Assembly: GCA_001574975.1 (NCBI GenBank)
Contig: KQ965762.1
Span: forward strand, 328,352 to 392,351
DNA length: 64,000 nt
From: Gonapodya prolifera JEL478
Taxonomy: Eukaryota; Monoblepharomycota; Monoblepharidomycetes; Monoblepharidales; Gonapodyaceae
Reading direction: 5' to 3'
How positions within the stretch are numbered: position 1 is the first letter of the stretch; each line of letters starts with the position of its first letter. A model generated the notes under the pieces. It saw nothing but the letters and a program-made list of their open reading frames with translations. It did no database searches and was not told where the DNA came from. Below, piece by piece: positions 36,222 to 50,729 of the stretch. Both the position numbers and the translations under genes were made by a program.

Positions 36222-38059
36222 TCAAATGCGCGGTGGCTCGGACGCAACCAAGCGTTTGGCATATTCGCCATGAGCTACCCGGAAGGTTTCTGACACGAAC
36301 TTCTTAAAGAGAAACTTGCGACCAAAGAAATGTTTGAAGAGCTTTTGAAAATGGGTTGTCAAGTGAGACGAAGGGTTAGGGTTCTTTTGGAAGTACTTGT
36401 CGACGATATTCCCTAACTCTTCGATTGTAGGTTCGCGGCGTGGAGTGAATGGTTTTACTGGTTTGGAAGTCCCAGCGGTTTGTGTCCAACTGGCTTTCTG
36501 GTTCTGATCCCACGGGCAAATCACCACCACAATGATCACTAGCATGATCCAAGCAGCCTGAAACCAAGGAAAGGACCACACGTTCACAAAGTGAAGGGTT
36601 GGGAGCAAAAATGACAAACTCACAATAGTGTTACGACACGTACAAAGAAACTGCAAATGCAAATTAAGACCTGTTACGAGATAGAAGGCCGCCCATGGCA
36701 AAACCTTCAAGCTAACCTGCAAAATGTAAATAGAAACTCAGGATCAGCCCCGATGCATTTTCCGAACATTCTTCCCGTCTATCTTCAAATTTATACCCTT
36801 GTCATACCCGGGGGTGGGCACGTTTTGTCACATGTACTGAAAGATGTATGATGAGAATGGAATTGGGGAGACGCCATGCCTTAAAGAGAATTTCATACTC
36901 CTACTCTTTGAACTCGTAGAGCTTTAAAGTGCATTGCGGTGGTTTTTGAAAGAAGTCGCTCTCCGGTCTGCCGTCTGGTACATTCCGGACTATGGATTGT
37001 GAACTGGTCGTGGAAAAAAACGCACGGCCATTCTGCCAGCTGAGCCAGCTTTCTTTTGTGCGAAAAAAAACAAACCACAAACTAATACGTGAATGTTTTG
37101 CATTATTCTACGTACATCTACATCACAATCAATCGGTGACATCCGAGGCAATCTTTTGGTCCAGTGTCTCAAACAACTCCTCGCAAATTATTAGTTATAA
37201 AGGCCAGTGCAACTTTGCTCTCAACGTTTTGGGTGCTCCCTCATAAACCTCGTAGCAATGGCATCACACTCCTGCGGAGTTGCCGCACGTCACCCGGGCC
37301 TTGTCGCTCTCCTTGCTTCACTCCTGTACTTGCAGTACGACTCAGCGCCGAGTAGAATGACAAACACGATAAGAATACCAATGACGATAATGTCCTTCTT
37401 GTCTATCGCGAAAGTGAGAGCCCTGGTGAATTGATAAAACAAATCAGCGTTGAAGCGCGGGGTGTTGATGCGATACATTGACGGCGAGCAACTTACTTGA
37501 CAAGATCCCGTGTTCCTGTGGCTAAATCAAGGAACATGTCATACATGATGACGGAGGCGGGCGAAATAGCCTGGAAACGCCCAGAAGCAGGCGATAAGTT
37601 GAGTTGGATGCACACATCTTCTCAAAGGCATGCACCACTGGCCTTTATAACGAACTGGACAAAAGTAGCAATGAAAATGAGCAGGTAAAAGAAAACTATC
37701 ATCTGAGATGCTCGCAATGTGTCAGGAGGCGTGGGTGGAACTTCAATGATTGTTGCCGAGATGCGAAGATTTCAACCGAAACGAACACCCATCAGTCCCC
37801 AAATGGAAATTCCATAGTTTCACGCAATGGGACCCAGGAAGAACCGACATTCACTTTTGACACACTCGGTACGATATTTTCTCTCCATGTCGATGAGGTG
37901 TGGGCGACGGTTAGAAAGTATTTCAACATTACAGTTCCTTTGTAGAAACGGGCACCGACGGACCGAAACATCAGGGACTCTGCAGCAACCTCCTTTGTAG
38001 AAACGGCACCAGCAAACCGGAACAGCAGGAAGTTGGGGAAGAATACAATGTAAATGCAC
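36222..38059 (-). CDS. Probable multi-pass membrane protein, unrecognised
   Basis: The - strand shows a series of hydrophobic exon-like segments separated by gt-ag sites: an IYIVFFPNFLLFRFAGAV segment near 38000, LIFIATFVQFVIKA near 37680, SPASVIMYDMFLDLATG near 37550, DIIVIGILIVFVILLG near 37370, then AAWIMLVIIVVVICPW near 36540. A charged soluble tail (PTIEELGNIVDKYFQKN, then FVSETFRVAHGEYAKRL) ends at 36222. This suggests five or more membrane helices and a cytosolic tail. I did not find a clear start codon, and the intron phases are only partly checked. No family name can be given. Confidence 0.5.
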
Positions 38060-38085
38060 GTATGTAGGCGCGAAGATCGTTCTAT

Positions 38086-39540
38086 TTACAAAAAGTAGTC
38101 AGGCACCACCTTTTTCGTCGCAGCCCCTCGTCCATCCTGATACGGGTTCCCAAAAGAAACAGTTTGAGAATCAACCACCCACTTCGATTCAATCCAACCC
38201 ACGAACCTGAGGAGCGGCATCAAATATCTTGTAGTTTTTATTCAAGTGTTCGTCTAGTTCCAGTATCGCAGCAACGTTACCGCATCTGAAGAGATTGCCG
38301 TGGAGAGGTAGTACTTTGAAAGTATGACGAGTGGGAGTGAAGGCTTACCGATAGCAGTAATTTGGCGCGCTCCAAACGGTCACAACAGTGTCCTTGAACA
38401 TGAGCTTGTAGCCCTCCATGACAAGCTGGTGCGCTCGGGCGATCAGGTCCAGCCCGTTCGCTTGGACAAAGACGGCTGCTACGTCTCCACCGAACAGATA
38501 GCCGGCGCCACGAGGACTCAATCCCCATCCTTCAATATCTTCGAGTTCGAACCACGGCGACGACACATGTTCAATTCGGCTCAGTAGGTCAGAGACACAA
38601 CCGTCGGCGCTCACCATCCGGATCCGACCACATGAGGTCACACATGGCGCCGTCATGCGGTACTTCCTGTTTCCTGTCGATAGTTCGAATTTGGTCCAAC
38701 GTGTTGATGGAGGGCGAGAGACCGCCGTGAACGGCGAAGATGCGGTCGTCAATAACGGCGGAGAGGGAGAGGTAGTCGAAGATGTCACAGCAGTAGCGCC
38801 AGACGTTGACGGAGCCAAATTTTCGAAGGCTATGGGAGTGGCGGGTTCGGTGGGCTTCTTTTTCTCCTTATCGATGGCTCCTGAAAATTAAACGTACCAT
38901 TCGTCGTAAAACCCGTACACCCTAACACACCGGGAGATGATGAGAGCTAAAGAAATAAAAGAACAGCGCACCATAACTCACTGGGTGATTTGACGAGACT
39001 CGTGGTTTCCCCTTACAAGGGTAATTCTATCCGGGTATCGTACTTTCAGCGCCAAAAGCAACAGAAAGGTTTCTACGGAGTAGAATCCTCGGTCGACGAA
39101 GTCCCCGAGGAAGAGGTAGTTGGTGTCCGGGCACTTGCCGCCCACCTTTTGTCACGGTCAGAGTTGAAGAAAAGGAAAGTCTTCCGAACCAACTTGAAAC
39201 GTACCTTGAACAGCTCCTTCAGGTCATAGAACTGCCCGTGGATATCGCCACAAATCTGCCCGGAACCAACGACCCATATCCCGTGAGCTCGTTGAGAACC
39301 GTTCCAACCAAAACGCTCGACCCCAGTCCACCCTCACCGTCACTGGCGCGTCGACCTTCTGGACATTCCCCTCCTCGATGAGTATTTCCCTCGCCTTCTC
39401 GCACAGCGTGCGAACCTCGGACTCCTTGATCAGCTCGCACTTGTTCAGCTGGGCAATGATGCTGACGAAACGATGCGCTCAGACCGGGTTCGACCGACGT
39501 TTCACCCCGTCCGCCACGCTCACCGGTCAAGGTCGGACAT
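38086..39540 (-). CDS. PP4-type serine/threonine phosphatase catalytic subunit
   Basis: PPP-family metallophosphatase of the PP2A/PP4/PP6 group. The 17-nt first exon (start 39540, MSDLDR) joins to [20 protein letters not shown], then [15 protein letters not shown] (metal-binding GDIHG), [20 protein letters not shown], a [10 protein letters not shown] segment, [11 protein letters not shown] and [26 protein letters not shown]. The tail ends in PDYFL, the conserved C-terminus that is carboxymethylated in this group. The [14 protein letters not shown] and LELDEHL details are closest to PP4c. PP4 acts in DNA-damage recovery and centrosome or basal-body maturation. Multiple introns; the middle exons were read by motif rather than every junction being verified. 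Confidence 0.87.
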
Positions 39541-39694
39541 GCCGCGCGTCTGCGTGGCCTAAAGTGTGAACGAAGAGGGCAACCGGCGATCGCCGCCTTT
39601 GTGAAGGAATTTGGGGTGATGCTTTGGACGCGGACCCCGCCACCGTTCCAATGAAAAGTTGTCTCGCTTACATTACATTGCACCCGCAGGCATC

Positions 39695-40999
39695 ATGGAC
39701 AACATCCCCCACTGCTTCACATCGGTGGAAGCAGCATCCGGATGCATCTTTCTCGCTTCAGGTACTTCCCCCTGTCCCGAACGAACAGCCATCATGCCCA
39801 CAATGAAATTGCAGCATTCGTGGGGACGCTGTACCTGCTACCCGAAGGAAGACTCACCCGAACGATCTCCCGTAACCACCCTCGCGTAATTCTTGCCCGT
39901 TTTAAGTCTGTCGCACTTGTCTGCGTGTTGGGACCCGCGGTCGTTCATGGCATGTTCTGGCTCAAGGCGCCATCTTTCAGAGGTCCGTACAGACCACCGA
40001 AAATGGCAAACAAAAGAGCTTTGAAGTAACCCCTTCAAGCAGAGGCGGGCCTGCGGTCCCAAATGGCACTCCTCGCTCGATGGATGGGATTATATCCTGT
40101 CAACATCACATCCACCGTCCGCTCGCTCCTCTTGTCCGGCACGCTGTATCTTGGCCCGATCGTGGCGGACGCATGGGACTACATGGACGGGCTCCCCCTG
40201 AACTACGACTTCACCGGCCTGAGAGCCATTCGCGACTACATCGTGGCAAGTTCCCCGCTCCGCCTTGCTCCGCCCAACCGCGACCCTCGAGCCGAACTTT
40301 GTCGTCGTAGGGACCAGCTGCTGAAGAATTCGTCTTCCGAGCCTGCATGGTCCCCCTCGCCCTTGGAGCCGGGTGGACCACGACGGCCACCATTTTTTGC
40401 GTCCCGCTCGTGTTTGGTGTCGGTACGCTATCCTATTATCTGAATCGTCGCGTGTACGGTCACTGACACGAGAAAATCGCGTTCTTCGGGGACAAGCGCA
40501 GCTCACGCGCACCATATGTGGGAACGGTACACGCAGAACGGACGGACGCTGGACGCCCTGAAGCAGAGCGTGCTCGTGTCAAGTGAGGTCACCTTCCCTC
40601 CACTCGAGTCGCCACAAAGCCGCTAAGCGCGGGGTGTGCTTACCAGCATTTCAGTTCTGCTACACCACCATGTTCGGATGGTACTCCACCTTCCTGTTTA
40701 TTCGCACCGGTGCGTACTCATTCCTTTACCCATGTGCGTCTCTTTTCTTTGATCGTGCCTCCCCTCGCCAGGATCCGTCTTGGCCCCCGTCGCGAGTCAC
40801 ATGTTCTGCAACGTTATGGGGTTACCCGACTTTGGGAGACTTACGGTGAGAACGTGGAAGGATCGAGGTGCGTTGAAGTACTCGCGCGCATGTTCTTTCA
40901 TCGAGCTCATGTGAGGTCTTTTGTATGGCAGCCATTCTGGGAAGCTTCTTTGCTGGGTTGGGATCGTTGGTGTATCTATGGCTCCCGCTAACAGAGTGA
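39695..40999 (+). CDS. RCE1: CAAX prenyl protease 2 (RCE1-type)
   Basis: ER-membrane endopeptidase that removes the aaX tripeptide from prenylated CAAX proteins. Exon 1 (39695-39761) joins in phase to exon 2 from 39815 (AFVGTLYLLPEGRLTR, then RNHPRVILARFKSV). A later join at 40242/40311 creates RDYIGPAAEEFVFRACMVPL, which contains the catalytic E-E-x3-R glutamates of the ABI/CPBP family. The third conserved block, TTMFGWYSTFLFIRTGS followed by APVASHMFCNVMG (conserved His and Asn), comes from the 3' exons. The gene ends LVYLWLPLTE at 40999. Several hydrophobic segments are present, as expected. Two internal junctions (around 39990-40060 and 40440-40640) are approximate. Confidence 0.85.
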
Positions 41000-41249
41000 C
41001 GTTGCAAATGTGAATAAAAATGGACTCTTTCGTTGACGGATACAGTCACTCGCATGCATTGGTTACGAGGCAATAGTCAGTTGTCAAGTTTGCCTCGGTG
41101 AGACTGAAATTGGGACAGTAAGAACAACAAAGTATAGTGAAGAGGTGGAATTTATAAATTCCGTTGAAAATACACAATGTGCAAAAGTAGCTTGGTTTAT
41201 GTACACCTCATGCCCCCTTCCCACTTCGAGTCGTATGCGAGTAAATTAC

Positions 41250-41871
<622 letters not shown>

Positions 41872-42258
41872 TTCGAGTTTTCGGTTTGAGGTGAGAAGTT
41901 CGAATAGTGGAAAGTCAGGTGGACAGGGTCTTTTATACCAGCTGGGTGCAGAGCCACAGTGGCGCGGCACGTGGCAATTTCGAGCGCTGACACAAAACAC
42001 CACCGATATCTCGACCACCGCAAAAAACTTCCCTCAAAAAGCGCCATCGATCCATAGATTACTAGTATTTCTATGACTTCGCCAACTCTTAGACCGCCCG
42101 CCCGCGTCCCCATCGCGCACCGAGCGATTTAGATGCTGCGCGTCGATTGCACACATTTGCGCTCAGGCCACCACCGCCCTCAGCCGGGTATAAAAGCAAC
42201 CCGTGACCATCCCGTCCACCGAACTTCGCTTTCGAAACTCGAACTTCAGAAACCGCAC
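41872..42258. promoter_or_regulatory. Shared divergent promoter of the H4 and H3 genes
   Basis: The 387-bp intergenic interval holds the same decamer GGTATAAAAG facing each gene: at 41930-41939 read on the - strand (about 60 bp before the H4 ATG) and at 42187-42196 on the + strand (about 65 bp before the H3 ATG). These are TATA boxes. Coordinated S-phase transcription of the pair is expected from other fungi; specific upstream activating sites were not identified. Confidence 0.75.
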
Positions 42259-43454
<1,196 letters not shown>

Positions 43455-44430
43455 ATGCCCCGTCACTTGGACTTACAGCTAACTGACGCCGTGGAATCAG
43501 GCGACGGGCCAGCTGTTTTCCGGCTCATCGAAGCAGGAGCGAGTCCTTCGGCATGCAAGATTGTCTCACTTTCAGCTGACGTGGTGGTTTGGCAATCGGT
43601 GGGAACTTAGCCAACGGGAAAGATCTATCAGCAGGACGTTATGAAATGGAGTGATGCCGGCATCGGAGAGAGTGCTCTCGCTCTTGCAATCATCCATGGT
43701 CATTGGAATATCGAAAGTTATGCTGGAAATCTTGGCTGGAGCTTTGAGATGTGGGACCGAATACGTTGGAGCTGCTCCTTCACATTTTCCAATGCGCTAT
43801 CGCTGGCAGCTGCGCAGGGTGGGAAGGTAACCATGTGGAATGGACTTGAACTCGACCCACCGGGCCGTGATGGACGGGCAGAATTCAACAGGAAAGGTGG
43901 TTGTGTGACATATTGATACAAGCCTGTATTTCTGAGTTACACGTCAGCTTCCTACACCCTCACTCCGCGTCTGGACATAATCAAAGCGTTGCTCGATCAT
44001 GGAGTAATGGCTCCTTCGACAGTCCTTGATATGGCTGCGGAAGCGAACCAAGACTCCAAGCTCGTTCCCCTACTTGTATCATATCTGACCCAATGGTATT
44101 CGATCCTGCGTTCTTCGAGATAATGATAAACCTCCAGAGCAGGATCGATGCGTTTTGAGACCGGATGGCACGATAGAAGTCTTCTTGACCCAGCGAAAGC
44201 GACGAGGGCATTATTGACATCGATCAAGCTGAAGAAACTGACCAAGACAAAGATTTAACTGATCTTTCAAACCCTCGTGGGGTAAAATTGTAACCATATG
44301 TGCTTACGAAACAAGAATACATACCAGGACATCGAAGATATTCCCACACATCCAACCAACCCATCATCGTCTTTGATGATGACGATATTGATTTCGATAA
44401 TTGCCAGGCGAGAACCAAAGTGAGTGCTGA
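43455..44430 (+). CDS. Ankyrin-repeat-like protein, possibly degraded
   Basis: Three separated segments look like ankyrin helices: LTDAVESGDGPAVFRLIEAGA (from 43470), GESALALAIIHGHWNI (from 43665) and LDIIKALLDHGV with TVLDMAAEANQDSKL (from 43970). A final acidic segment (PIIVFDDDDIDFDN) lies near 44370-44405. They are on one strand in the right order but in different frames. Plausible gt-ag introns exist for some joins (for example an acceptor at about 44327), but the central part (43720-43960) lacks a clean model. It could be a real multi-exon gene or a pseudogene. Ankyrin proteins are frequent in chytrid genomes; partner unknown. Confidence 0.4.
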
Positions 44431-46551
44431 CCCAACAACTCAAACTCGCGACCTAAGATAGAAGTCTTTTGTAACAGGACGGTATGCAGTGTCGTACAGC
44501 AATCGCTCGTGGTGTTTTATGTGGTACGCACCATCGTTACGGAGCCAATTATGGTCAAGTGGAGTGTCCCTCGTATTGTTAGGATGCTGGCGATAGGGGT
44601 TGTGTCACTCTTGGATTCGATGTGTCAAAGTTGCATGTTTTTGAAGAATTTTGCAATATACGAAGATATTGTTACATATCGTTATCTCATCGTATTTATT
44701 CGGAAGTTAACACATCATGAACGATGTACTTCTTATCATCCCCGATCGTGGTAACAATGTGGGACACTGATGCAGAGAATGACCTGTCCATCTCCTGACC
44801 AGACTACAAACGCGCGCGCTCCCCCTCGCACAACAAATCCGCTTCCCTCGGCACGTGCTCGTCTCCAAGATAGATGTCAAAGCCCAGGTCAAATTGGGCA
44901 CCGAACGACTGTGGGAGCCGCTGTCCGAACTCCCAAAATGTAAAAATCATGTGGAAATCATGCCGTTCGACCAGACGGTCGAGAAGCTTGCCCTGCCCAG
45001 CCCAAAACATTGAGCTTCTAAGAAAGGCAAAGCAGAGGTATGATTCGGTTTGGGTCGAACGGGGTGGTAAGGAGCAGAAAGAAGTTGGATAGAGTTCTAG
45101 CATTGGTTGAAAAGACAACGTAACTGACATAGCTCCCCTTCCAAACAGCCCACCCCCAACTCGCGGCACACGTCGCGTAATGACAGGAGAGCCTCACCTC
45201 ACCGTGCAACCCCTCAACTCGGTCCCCTTACCGAGCCTCCTCCTTAACATCCCGTCACCGTCCGCATGGACAACGCCCAACGCGCGGGATCCTGGATCAA
45301 CGAGGCCATTCAATTTGGCGTGGACAGGTGCAAAAAAGCGGAAATCACCGTGTGTGTTGTGACCCAGCCGGGCGGAACGGGCCTCCCGGTCGTGCTGGCC
45401 CTCGTTTGGTTCTGCCTGGTCGAGGTTGAGATTGTTGGTCAGAAATGGAGTCAATGGGACAGGTTTTCGTGGAGTTGAATCTCGCTAGGTTCTCGCCGAG
45501 ATGTGGGGTGGAGCGGATACCGAAGAACCTCACGCTTTATGGTTACTTCGAAGTCCTGGACCCCTCCTGTCGGCCGTCCCCACGCCCGCAACCCCGACGA
45601 TGCTCTCTCCCGTCATCCTCCTGTGTGCAAACAGTTCCGAGGAAAAGGCCACCGATTTGAGCCCCGGCAGTTCTGAAAGGTCATGAAGTCCGCCACTGTG
45701 GAGAATTTTTGATGATTGGGCAGGGTTACGTTAATGCAGGTAAGTCGGATCTTACTATCTTCGACAGATACCCCTCTCAAGCCATTCTTTCTCGTTCTTG
45801 TCTCCCAAAGAATGTAACATGGGGAATGCCATAAACGAGTTGTCACCCTGTGTATTTCGGGAACCGGAGACTACGTGGGTGGGAGTGTTTGGAGAAGCAC
45901 TCGGTGATCAGACTTCAACACAATGTTCTTCCTTAGCAACAGGAGGAACCTGAATCGACAAACATCATGATGAAACACCGAATCCAGTATGTATTCGAAG
46001 CGTCGAGTACGCTGACGCTTTCGTGATGCCGCCGGCACCAATGGCGCATACTTCTGACCTTCGTCTCCGACCACTGACAGCAATTCGAACAGAAGTGAGT
46101 ACTTCCATCGTGCCACGCTCACTGACACTGACCGTGCTCTCTTACGTCATCCCCGGCAGCGTCGGGGGAGTTTCTCGTCTATTCCCTCTATTCGGAGGGC
46201 AATATCATTGACATCGGATTACCTCAGGTTTCATCCCTCATTTGTTGGGCACGTAAAAGTAAGTGTCGGCAGCGTGAAACATATAAATCGAAGTACTTTC
46301 ATCGCAATTTTGTACATTATGCCCTGAGTGTCGGTCTGACTGTCGGCGGGAGACTTGTTCAGGACTTCAAGCGACGCCTTGACCGACTTGCCCAGGCATC
46401 ACTGAGATTTTGGGGGCTTTCCGTCACATACATAATTGACGTTGAGGAGTAGAAACGAACGTGGCATTTTAATTGTTTGAAGCAACTATTCAATTCGAAT
46501 CATTACAATCAAATGTGGTTATCCACAACTGCAATCCGACCGGTAAACCCC
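44431..46551. other. Region of 2.1 kb with only weak coding signals
   Basis: Between 44810 and 45680 the + strand has several protein-like stretches, such as HVLVSKIDVKAQVKLGTERL (from about 44860), MDNAQRAGSWINEAIQFGVD (from 45266) and FVELNLARFSPRCGVERIPK (from 45463). They are in different frames and could be exons of one small gene. I could not join them by phase and recognise no domain, so no gene is called. The rest of the interval shows nothing. Confidence 0.35.
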
Positions 46552-47566
<1,015 letters not shown>

Positions 47567-47610
47567 GATGCGGAAGCGTGCGCGGTTGGATTTCGGGAGA
47601 GTTCGTGGAG

Positions 47611-47618
47611 TTTATAAG
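47611..47618 (-). promoter_or_regulatory. TATA-like element of the polyubiquitin gene
   Basis: On the - strand the sequence gcttataaac lies about 45-50 bp upstream of the ubiquitin ATG, in the same relative position as the histone TATA boxes. Confidence 0.45.
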
Positions 47619-50600
47619 CGATGGGGGAATGCTGGCGAGGCCTCCGTGGCCTGAGGAGGCTCTGCCGTGCCACACTCAGCGTCGTCAGACTCAATTCTCT
47701 TCCAACTTGTTTCACTTGTGCTTAGAAATGTAGCGAATTGAATTTGTAGAAGAATTCACCTATCGTTGATTGTGCAATTACGAATGTTACAGATGCAGGA
47801 ACCAATGTGATAGTGTAATGTGACAGAAATACTTTCGCCATTAAGTAGATTTGATTCCGAGCACCAACGAACACCCCACGGCCTAGACAAGAATGAAATG
47901 TCCCAGAGGAGCCATTTCAAAAAGGCACTGACGCAGTGCCTAGGTTTCGAAGTGGTCGTGAGAATGTGAGTGTGGGAGAGCAACACTGGCTGAAGAGACT
48001 CTCTTTGTAAATTCTAAATCGTCGCTTTTGCCAGGACCTGACTGAACGGAGTCGCAAAGAATTTTTTAAGGCGCCGGTTCTGGGTGGCCTTTATCTGAAA
48101 GTATCGACAATGCATACCACACATAAACGTCGCTCAGAAATTTCAAGGCGCTCGAATGGTCTTGTTTAACGGCGAGGGAGGGGGAAGAAAGGAAGGAGAA
48201 CTTTGGTCGCTCGCGTGTTGAAAATTTTGTATGGCGGCACCACTTGGTTCATGGCATTAATCACCGTGCACACACGGTCCACCCTTCCCTTCTTTGCCTC
48301 TCTCCGATATATTCTCTGTCATTTACAATCGCACCGAGAACGCGGCGGACGGGAGGTGCCTGTGCACGAGTAATTTAGGGAGAGGGTGACGTCGTCTACC
48401 GACTGCCGCATAAATGTTTGGAGCACGAGTCACGACCAGCGTGATTGACCACCTCAAAAAGAAGCATGTCAACTCTGCGTACGACTCACAAACCGCTTGA
48501 CACCATGTTGCAATACTCCCATCGCTACCAATAACCGTTTTCGACCTCAGTATTGATCTTGTCACACCATCCGCCTCCGCCCCGTCCTTCGCTGAGACTG
48601 TTTGCAGTATACGGTTCTTCATACAACGTAGACGGGCAAGGCGCGGAGAGAGGACGAACAGCGGTGACAGCCAGAGATGACGTGATCGTTGCCGAACGAA
48701 GATGGGAAAGGAGGAGTCCCGAGAGACGGAGCAATTCTACGTCTGTGATGGAAGATGTTCGGGTCGTTTACAAGGTCTGGAATGTGGGAACCGTCCGAGA
48801 TGTCCGAAGAAGTGAGCAAGCGGGGCAGGAACGTGTGGTGGAAGAAAGAACATACCACGCGATTGAACTCCCCCGGCGTCCTGCAAAAACTGCCACGTGT
48901 ACGTGTTGCGGGGGGTTCCGATCCGCGACCAACCCAGTTGCCCAACCATCAATCGCCAACTCCGACCATCACAGTGGTTGTCGACGTCGGTGCCCAGCTT
49001 TTCGGCGTGTCGACCGTTGTAAAGCCGGCTTGTTTTGGGCACGTCGCGCGATGCCTTCTAATTTCACCTGATAATAGATGTCCAGTATGACGGAGATGTG
49101 AAGTACTGTCCTGGCATGATGACGATCCGCTCCTGGCTTGGGCGATCCGGTCCACACTTTCCCGTTCGCCTCGTCCGTCATGCTTCCACTCTGGCTACTC
49201 GACCACATGGTAGCCCTGATATACGCGTAGGGCACGCTTCATGTCTAAATAAATCTTAGTTCTCATCCAATGTCTGGGTTGCCGCCCAACTCAGACGCCT
49301 CGCCTCCGTCTTCGACATCATGGGTGAAGATACAAGTATCGGCACCCCACGGTACTTCTTTTCATTCTTCGACGGTTGGTTTCTAGATTCGGTGAGCACG
49401 ACAGGGTCAGTAATCGGACGAACGTTGGCCACGGGTGTATGAGGAGTTTCGTGACGTGGAAACAAGCTCGAGATTCGAGGTACTGACATCTACCACCAAT
49501 TGCCGCCAGAGAATTGACGAGAACGCTCGTCTCCAGATGGACAGGTAAATCTCATAAAACCCGAGTCGCCAGCTGCCTCACAAACTCGCACCTCGATCCA
49601 CAGTCCACTTTCCTTCCGTCCTCCTCCCGTCCTTTACGCAGTACAAACTCAGGTATCTCGCCGTGACTCAACCTCCCAGGTCGCTCCGCTCAAGGTCTGC
49701 TCGGCGATTCGGCGATATCGTGTTTGTACACCGAACCTTTTTGGGAACCCGACTCTGAGGAAATCTCCGCTGCAACACTGAAGAGCATTGATCATGGGAT
49801 GGCGATGACGTTGCCAAGAGTTGTGCCCCACCTCCGCCCGTCCGCCTGTCCGCGGAGAGTCCATAGCCACAGAAGTGACGCGCCACCTGCGCCACCTCGG
49901 GCTCTCGCCTCAACAGGTTTTTCCAGCGTCAAAACCTTTCTGTACCGGCACTTCTCCGGCCTGAACCGGCGCATTGCCGAGATTGCCCGCGCTTTTTTTT
50001 CTGTCGGTCTCTCTCGGTGACTGGCGACGCCTAGATTAGACTTGAAAAAGCAAAGATCTCCACCCGTCTCCTCCGATGCTACAAGTACGATGGTGCTTTC
50101 TTTGTGGTGACAGAAGTATTCCAATATCCAACACAATGAAAAACTCCCACCGCGGGGATTTGCTCTATATCCCCCTGATTTCCTAAGTGCAGTCGCCATG
50201 GTGCAAATATTCATTCTGTATGTGTCGAGAACAGCTTCATCTTTTATGTCTCGAACGCAATGGAGTGCCACAGTGGCGTCTTCACTTCCTGGCCTGCATG
50301 TGCGCCCGCTAAACGAGCGCACTCCTCCTCACCCACCATACAGCGCTCTTCCGAATTTGGAATGCAATCTTCTAGCGCGATCTCGGTTCCATACGATATA
50401 CGCTCCTTGCCGAGAACTCCGCGCCGTATTTTAGGGGTGAGTTGCGGCGTGCGGCTTGATCGAACTCAGCTCGAGGTCTGGACTTTGTGAGGGTGAGGAA
50501 CCTCCGGACCTTTCGCCCGCCTGCCACTCCGAAACGTTAAATAATCCACGGTGCACTCTGCCGACTCTCGGTCGTGGTGACATCGCTCCGGTGCAGGCGC

Positions 50601-50729
50601 AGGTCCACGTGTTCGGGCAGGCGGCGTACCGACGATACCCCCACAAGCAGCTGCCATACCAACCTGCACTTTACCTGACTCTCTTTCACCGAAGGGTCAA
50701 ACCACCGCAACACTCTGCAATCGCGCCGG
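47619..50729. other. Region of 3.1 kb without a secure gene
   Basis: Short frames on both strands. The best candidate is on the - strand at 49256-49490, a protein-like stretch with NEKKYRGVPILVSSPMMSKT ending at a stop at 49256. It may be the last exon of a gene whose upstream exons could lie near 49500-49870 (MDSPRTGG segment). I cannot join them in phase. The 50.3-50.7 kb part presumably contains the promoter of the next Zn2Cys6 gene. Confidence 0.35.
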
